Part shown: piece by piece, positions 61,018-64,000 of the stretch | Layout of the letters: each line of letters opens with the position of its first letter | Numbering within the stretch: the first letter of the stretch is position 1 | Assembly: GCA_003249015.1 (NCBI GenBank) | Contig: QBLS01000023.1 | Span: forward strand, 21,952 to 85,951 | Source of the DNA: Pseudanabaena sp. | GTDB lineage: Bacteria > Cyanobacteriota > Cyanobacteriia > Pseudanabaenales > Pseudanabaenaceae | Length of the DNA: 64,000 nt | Direction: 5' to 3' | Notes under the pieces: generated by a model | What the model was told of the DNA's origin: nothing | The model's database searches: none | What the model saw: the letters and a program-made list of their open reading frames with translations, nothing else | Translations under genes and position numbers: made by a program

Positions 61018-61713
61018 ATGTCCTCTGATAACTCTAGCAACCGTCCCAACGATCCCCCAACTGATCCGAAGCAAATTCCTCCTGCCCAAGATAGTCAGAA
61101 AGGCTCTGTAAAAGGCTTTTTTGCCGATAATCTGCCCACTGTTACTGTGGCTATTTTATTGGCTGTTGGCGTGCGGATATTTATTGCAGAGCCGCGCTAC
61201 ATCCCTACTAGCTCTATGGAGCCAACCCTTCTAATTGATGATCGCCTAATTATCGATAAGCTGTCAATTAGATGGCAAAAGCCTCAGCGTGGAGAAATCG
61301 TCGTATTTAACCCGCCCAATGTTGAGATTGTCCCTGATGCTAGCAAGGTATATATCAAGCGTGTTATTGGTGTTCCTGGCGATCGCATCAGCATCACAGA
61401 TGGCAAAGTTTTTGTGAATGATCAACCTCTAAATGAGCCTTATATTGCATCTCCTCCTAGCTATACATTACCAACTCAGGATGATGCGCTCTGTTCTAAC
61501 TGCTTTCGCCCACCAAATGTTCAGATTAGCAATAATCGCTCCTACTTCACGGTACCCGCAGGTAACTATTGGGTCATGGGCGATAATCGCAACAATAGCT
61601 TGGATTCCCATGCTTGGGGATTTTTACCTGAAGAGAATCTAGTCGGACGGGCAACATTCCGCTATTGGCCCCTAGATAAACGCGCTGGTGTTTTGGGTAT
61701 TCCCAAATATTAA
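61018..61713 (+). CDS. lepB: signal peptidase I (first copy)
   Basis: Cleaves signal peptides of exported proteins. The 231-residue protein has one membrane helix (about 41-56), catalytic S66 in SSMEPTL and K114 in YIKRVIGVPGDR, and box E GDNRNNSLDSHAWG. It has an N-terminal extension and an insert near residues 140-165 with two cysteines (CSNC), absent from the next copy. It is 33 bp after lysC. Confidence 0.95.
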   Translation: MSSDNSSNRPNDPPTDPKQIPPAQDSQKGSVKGFFADNLPTVTVAILLAVGVRIFIAEPRYIPTSSMEPTLLIDDRLIIDKLSIRWQKPQRGEIVVFNPPNVEIVPDASKVYIKRVIGVPGDRISITDGKVFVNDQPLNEPYIASPPSYTLPTQDDALCSNCFRPPNVQISNNRSYFTVPAGNYWVMGDNRNNSLDSHAWGFLPEENLVGRATFRYWPLDKRAGVLGIPKY

Positions 61714-61715
61714 TT

Positions 61716-61766
61716 CTTTTCGCTGGCGAAAAGATTTTGAACGGCGCTTCGCGCCGTTCAAAATCT
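61716..61766. repeat. two hairpins between the lepB copies
   Basis: CTTTTCGC/GCGAAAAG (61716-61733) and a 16-bp exact palindrome (61732-61747, 61751-61766) around TTC with GAACGGCGC inner sequence. They may separate expression of the two signal peptidase genes. Confidence 0.85.
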
Positions 61767-61799
61767 AATGATCAAAACTTCAAGAGACTGTATTTTTAA

Positions 61800-62363
61800 A
61801 TGTCCACAGACAAGCTAGATTCGCAAAGCCCTGATAAACCTTGGTGGAAACAACAGGGAGAGACTATTCGTATTTTTGCGGTTGCTTTGGCGATCGCCTT
61901 CTTATTGAGGGCTTTTATTGTCGAACCGCGCTTTATTCCGTCAGGCTCGATGGAGCCGACCTTGCAGATTGGCGATCGCATTTTAGTTGATAAGATATCG
62001 CTGAAATGGCAGGAACCAGAACGGGGTGACATTTTGATTTTTTATCCACCCAGATCACCTGCGATCGAAGATAACAGCAAGGCATATATCAAGCGCCTAG
62101 TTGGTGTGGCGGGGGATCGGATTGCGGTGGAGGGAGGCAAAGTCTATCGCAATGGTCAAGCACTGGAAGAAAAATATATTGCCGAACCGATCAGGTACTC
62201 AATGCGCTCCGTAACTGTTCCAGAAGGATATTATTGGATGATGGGGGATAATCGTAATTTTAGTAATGACTCCCATGTGTGGGGCTTTTTGCCGAAGCAG
62301 AATGTAATTGGCAAAGCAAGTTTGCGCTTTTTTCCCTTTGATGAGCGTCTAGGAACAATTTAA
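61800..62363 (+). CDS. lepB: signal peptidase I (second copy)
   Basis: 187-residue paralogue of the preceding gene, with membrane helix about 24-40, catalytic S50 (SGSMEPTLQ) and K98 (YIKRLVGVAGDR), and GDNRNFSNDSHVWG. It lacks the cysteine insert of the first copy. The two may divide substrates between plasma and thylakoid membranes, as proposed for LepB1 and LepB2 of Synechocystis. Confidence 0.95.
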   Translation: MSTDKLDSQSPDKPWWKQQGETIRIFAVALAIAFLLRAFIVEPRFIPSGSMEPTLQIGDRILVDKISLKWQEPERGDILIFYPPRSPAIEDNSKAYIKRLVGVAGDRIAVEGGKVYRNGQALEEKYIAEPIRYSMRSVTVPEGYYWMMGDNRNFSNDSHVWGFLPKQNVIGKASLRFFPFDERLGTI

Positions 62364-62365
62364 AA

Positions 62366-62416
62366 TCCAAGAAGCGAGTGGCGGCGCTTCGCGCCGCCAC
62401 TCGTCTTCTGGGTTTT
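62366..62416. repeat. GAGTGGCGGCGC palindrome after second lepB
   Basis: Inner 13-bp exact arms (62375-62387, 62391-62403) around TTC, with CCAAGAAG/CTTCTGGG outer parts that pair imperfectly. A short AAATAGCGTAGCTATTT hairpin follows (about 62425-62441). Confidence 0.85.
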
Positions 62417-62482
62417 ATGTCCTAAATAGCGTAGCTATTTCTTTAGTCGGTATAAAATCAGCAACACAAGTAGGTGGAAAAT

Positions 62483-62851
62483 ATGGGTACGTGGGGCAAT
62501 CGACCTTGGGACAATGACGCAGCGGCTGATTGGTTTGGCGAAACTATGGATACAACCCAGCTTTGTCAAAAGGTTGAAGAAGCCCTTAACCTTGATATAG
62601 AAGATTATTATGAAGAAGTGCGGGCTGCTGCTTCAATATTACTTTTGCTTGGACATAACTACGTTTGGTCAGTTGGCGATCTGGATAGACACTTAGAATT
62701 AGCTGCAACTAAACTGACCGAAATTCTGGACGCAAACATTTTTGAAGGCGCAGAAGAATTTACCAAACCGATTCAAGAAGAAATTAAGGTTTTGAGATCA
62801 CGTATTAGCAAAACAGAAAATGTAGATGAAGTGAAATGGTGGCAATTTTAG
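62483..62851 (+). CDS. DUF4259 family protein
   Basis: 122 residues starting MGTWGNRPWDNDAAADWFGE, the DUF4259 hallmark. Acidic, predicted helical, no membrane segment. The ATG at 62483 has GGTGG 5 bases upstream, better than the GTG at 62474. Members are often near stress or toxin-like genes, but function is unknown. Confidence 0.8.
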   Translation: MGTWGNRPWDNDAAADWFGETMDTTQLCQKVEEALNLDIEDYYEEVRAAASILLLLGHNYVWSVGDLDRHLELAATKLTEILDANIFEGAEEFTKPIQEEIKVLRSRISKTENVDEVKWWQF

Positions 62852-62877
62852 ATAGTCTTGGCTTAGCCTAGTAAAGC

Positions 62878-63516
62878 TTAGTTAGATAGCCAAGCGATCG
62901 CTTCCTTAATCCATGCTTCAATATCTTGGGTTTTAGAGAGTATAGATAAATTGGCGATCGCATTAAGAGCGTTACTAATTTCGGTGGGTGTGTACCCAAG
63001 GGCAAGCAGAGTCATTTCCACTTCTTCCTGTAGCGTCACACTAACAACATTGCCAATAGATACGGTCGCTCCTAACTGAGCCAACTTCCAGTCTGCCAAT
63101 TTAGTTTTTAATTCTAGAGCCAACCTTTCCGCTGTTTTCGTGCCAACTCCAGGAGTCAAACTTAAAACGCGAGTATTTCCCGAAACAATGGCTTTAACTA
63201 AATCTTGAATCCCTAAACTATTCAGTAGTGCTAGGGCAACTTGAGAACCAATCCCTGAGACACTAATCAATTGTCGAAACAGCTCACGTTCAGGCAGGGT
63301 TAAAAAGCCAAATAAGATCATCTGATCTTCACGCACAACTAAATGAGTGAAGACTTTACATTCTGATTCAGGCAGGCTATTAGCTGTCCTCGCATTAACC
63401 TGAATGTCATAGCCAACACCATGAACATCTAGAGTAAGCCAGTAAGAGGGAGTATTTTTTCGGGTGCTATCGGATGCTTTACAAGCCGCGATCTCACCAC
63501 TCAGGAAGCCAATCAT
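62878..63516 (-). CDS. ruvA: Holliday junction helicase subunit RuvA
   Basis: 212-residue RuvA: OB-fold N-terminal domain (MIGFLSGEIA, VHGVGYDIQV), two HhH motifs (LISVSGIGSQVALALLNSLG and LTPGVGTKTAERLALELK) and a C-terminal RuvB-binding domain (ALLALGYTPTEISNAL in form). GTGAGAT lies just before the ATG. RuvB is not adjacent. Confidence 0.95.
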   Translation of the reverse strand: MIGFLSGEIAACKASDSTRKNTPSYWLTLDVHGVGYDIQVNARTANSLPESECKVFTHLVVREDQMILFGFLTLPERELFRQLISVSGIGSQVALALLNSLGIQDLVKAIVSGNTRVLSLTPGVGTKTAERLALELKTKLADWKLAQLGATVSIGNVVSVTLQEEVEMTLLALGYTPTEISNALNAIANLSILSKTQDIEAWIKEAIAWLSN

Positions 63517-63595
63517 ATCTCACAGCCAATTGAATTAATAAATTCTTGAGAGCGCAGCACAACTTTTGTCTCAAAAATTTAGGTGTTGCAAAAAG

Positions 63596-63636
63596 TAAGA
63601 TGGTGCTAAAAGGCAAAGCCCCGCCCCACCATCTTA
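63596..63636. repeat. short palindrome before the last gene's stop
   Basis: TAAGATGGTG (63596-63605) pairs with CACCATCTTA (63627-63636), with an AAGGCAAAGCCCCGCC centre. It ends one base before the stop of the partial gene. Confidence 0.75.
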
Positions 63637-63637
63637 T

Positions 63638-64000
63638 TTAACGTTGACGACGCGGAAGTGGAGGAAATTGCGGTAACTGTACAGCGGCAAGAGATGTTAC
63701 AGCTTTGCGTGAGTCTGCCTTGGCAGCAAGATATTCTGGCTCATTTGTCTCTGGATCTACATTAGCGCTGTAATGAGTATTAGAGTACAAAGACTGCATA
63801 AACTTGGGAGTAGCCACTGTTGAAACCACTGCCGAGTTACCTAAGGTAAGCCCTGACGCCACAGATGCTTCTTCTAATTCTCTAGGCTCATCTTTTACCA
63901 CTGAGCGAGTATCTTCAGAAGATTCACCAACATTTTGCAAAGCGGGTAAATTCGGAACTATCGGTGAACCTTGGGATGCTTTGTGAGGTCTAACAATAAG
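63638..64000 (-). CDS. 3' end of an unidentified gene
   Basis: The minus-strand frame is open from the window edge to the stop at 63638, about 120 codons. The visible part is low in conserved motifs, with acidic and Ser-rich segments (NVGESSEDTRSVVKDEPREL in part) and a Pro/Arg tail (LPQFPPLPRRQR). It is probably the disordered C-terminus of a larger protein. No family is recognised. Confidence 0.55.
   Translation of the reverse strand, partial: LIVRPHKASQGSPIVPNLPALQNVGESSEDTRSVVKDEPRELEEASVASGLTLGNSAVVSTVATPKFMQSLYSNTHYSANVDPETNEPEYLAAKADSRKAVTSLAAVQLPQFPPLPRRQR

Noticed and set aside
238-63636. Possible CRISPR arrays
   Set aside because: The repeats are palindromes at irregular distances and in different gaps; there are no regularly spaced repeats with spacers and no cas genes.

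Overview
The window is chromosomal DNA of a cyanobacterium. The evidence is direct: a Psb27 photosystem II assembly factor, the nitrogen regulator NtcA, the NblS/Hik33 histidine kinase, a cyanobacterial FtsZ tail, an aspartate kinase with four ACT repeats, and very many copies of the HIP1 octamer GCGATCGC. The gene set and intergenic repeats suggest a Pseudanabaena-like lineage, but that genus call is inference. About sixty genes are supported, nearly all core functions. There is no transposase, integrase, CRISPR array, rRNA operon or biosynthetic cluster.

Layout. 0.3-11 kb: guanine deaminase, RNase D, a histidine kinase with a weak ATPase domain, psb27, a DUF4912 protein, family 4 uracil-DNA glycosylase, DUF2288 and a large dynamin-like GTPase. 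11-20 kb: nblS, a membrane-anchored protein of unknown function, radC, an S4 RNA-binding protein, a secreted GH10-like protein, corA, rsmE and yjbQ. 20-25 kb: a YvcK-type protein, an anti-sigma-like ATPase, a class A penicillin-binding protein and hisE. 25-29.5 kb: the translation block, all on the minus strand in the order rplS, tRNA-Trp, secE, nusG, rplK, rplA, L10 leader, rplJ, rplL. 30-39 kb: an MnmC-like methyltransferase, lepA, infB and dprA. 39-51 kb: aldehyde dehydrogenase, a GIDE-domain protein, a PHP phosphoesterase, a carotenoid-desaturase-like flavoprotein, an OmpR-type regulator, yidD, aguB, a PPP phosphatase, truB and htpG. 51-64 kb: ftsQ, ftsZ, prs, ntcA with a canonical NtcA box, secG, coaE, gpmI, lysC, two tandem signal peptidases, DUF4259, ruvA and the 3' end of an unidentified gene.

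The most unusual content is between the genes. Almost every intergenic gap carries one or more long, near-perfect inverted repeats. Arms are typically 12-30 bp around a three-base loop in a GC-rich centre such as GCG-AAA-CGC. The centre and outer tips resemble each other between loci, while the middle of the arms is locus-specific yet perfectly self-complementary. Several arms run over a stop codon, so the other arm holds an inverted copy of the end of a gene (radC is clearest). Two other interspersed repeat families occur both with and without an inner palindromic core. One palindrome lies inside a coding region and another element sits in the rplJ leader. Together these look like a modular family of palindromic elements that spread, nest and keep their arms matched. 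That interpretation is inference; the sequences themselves are directly visible.
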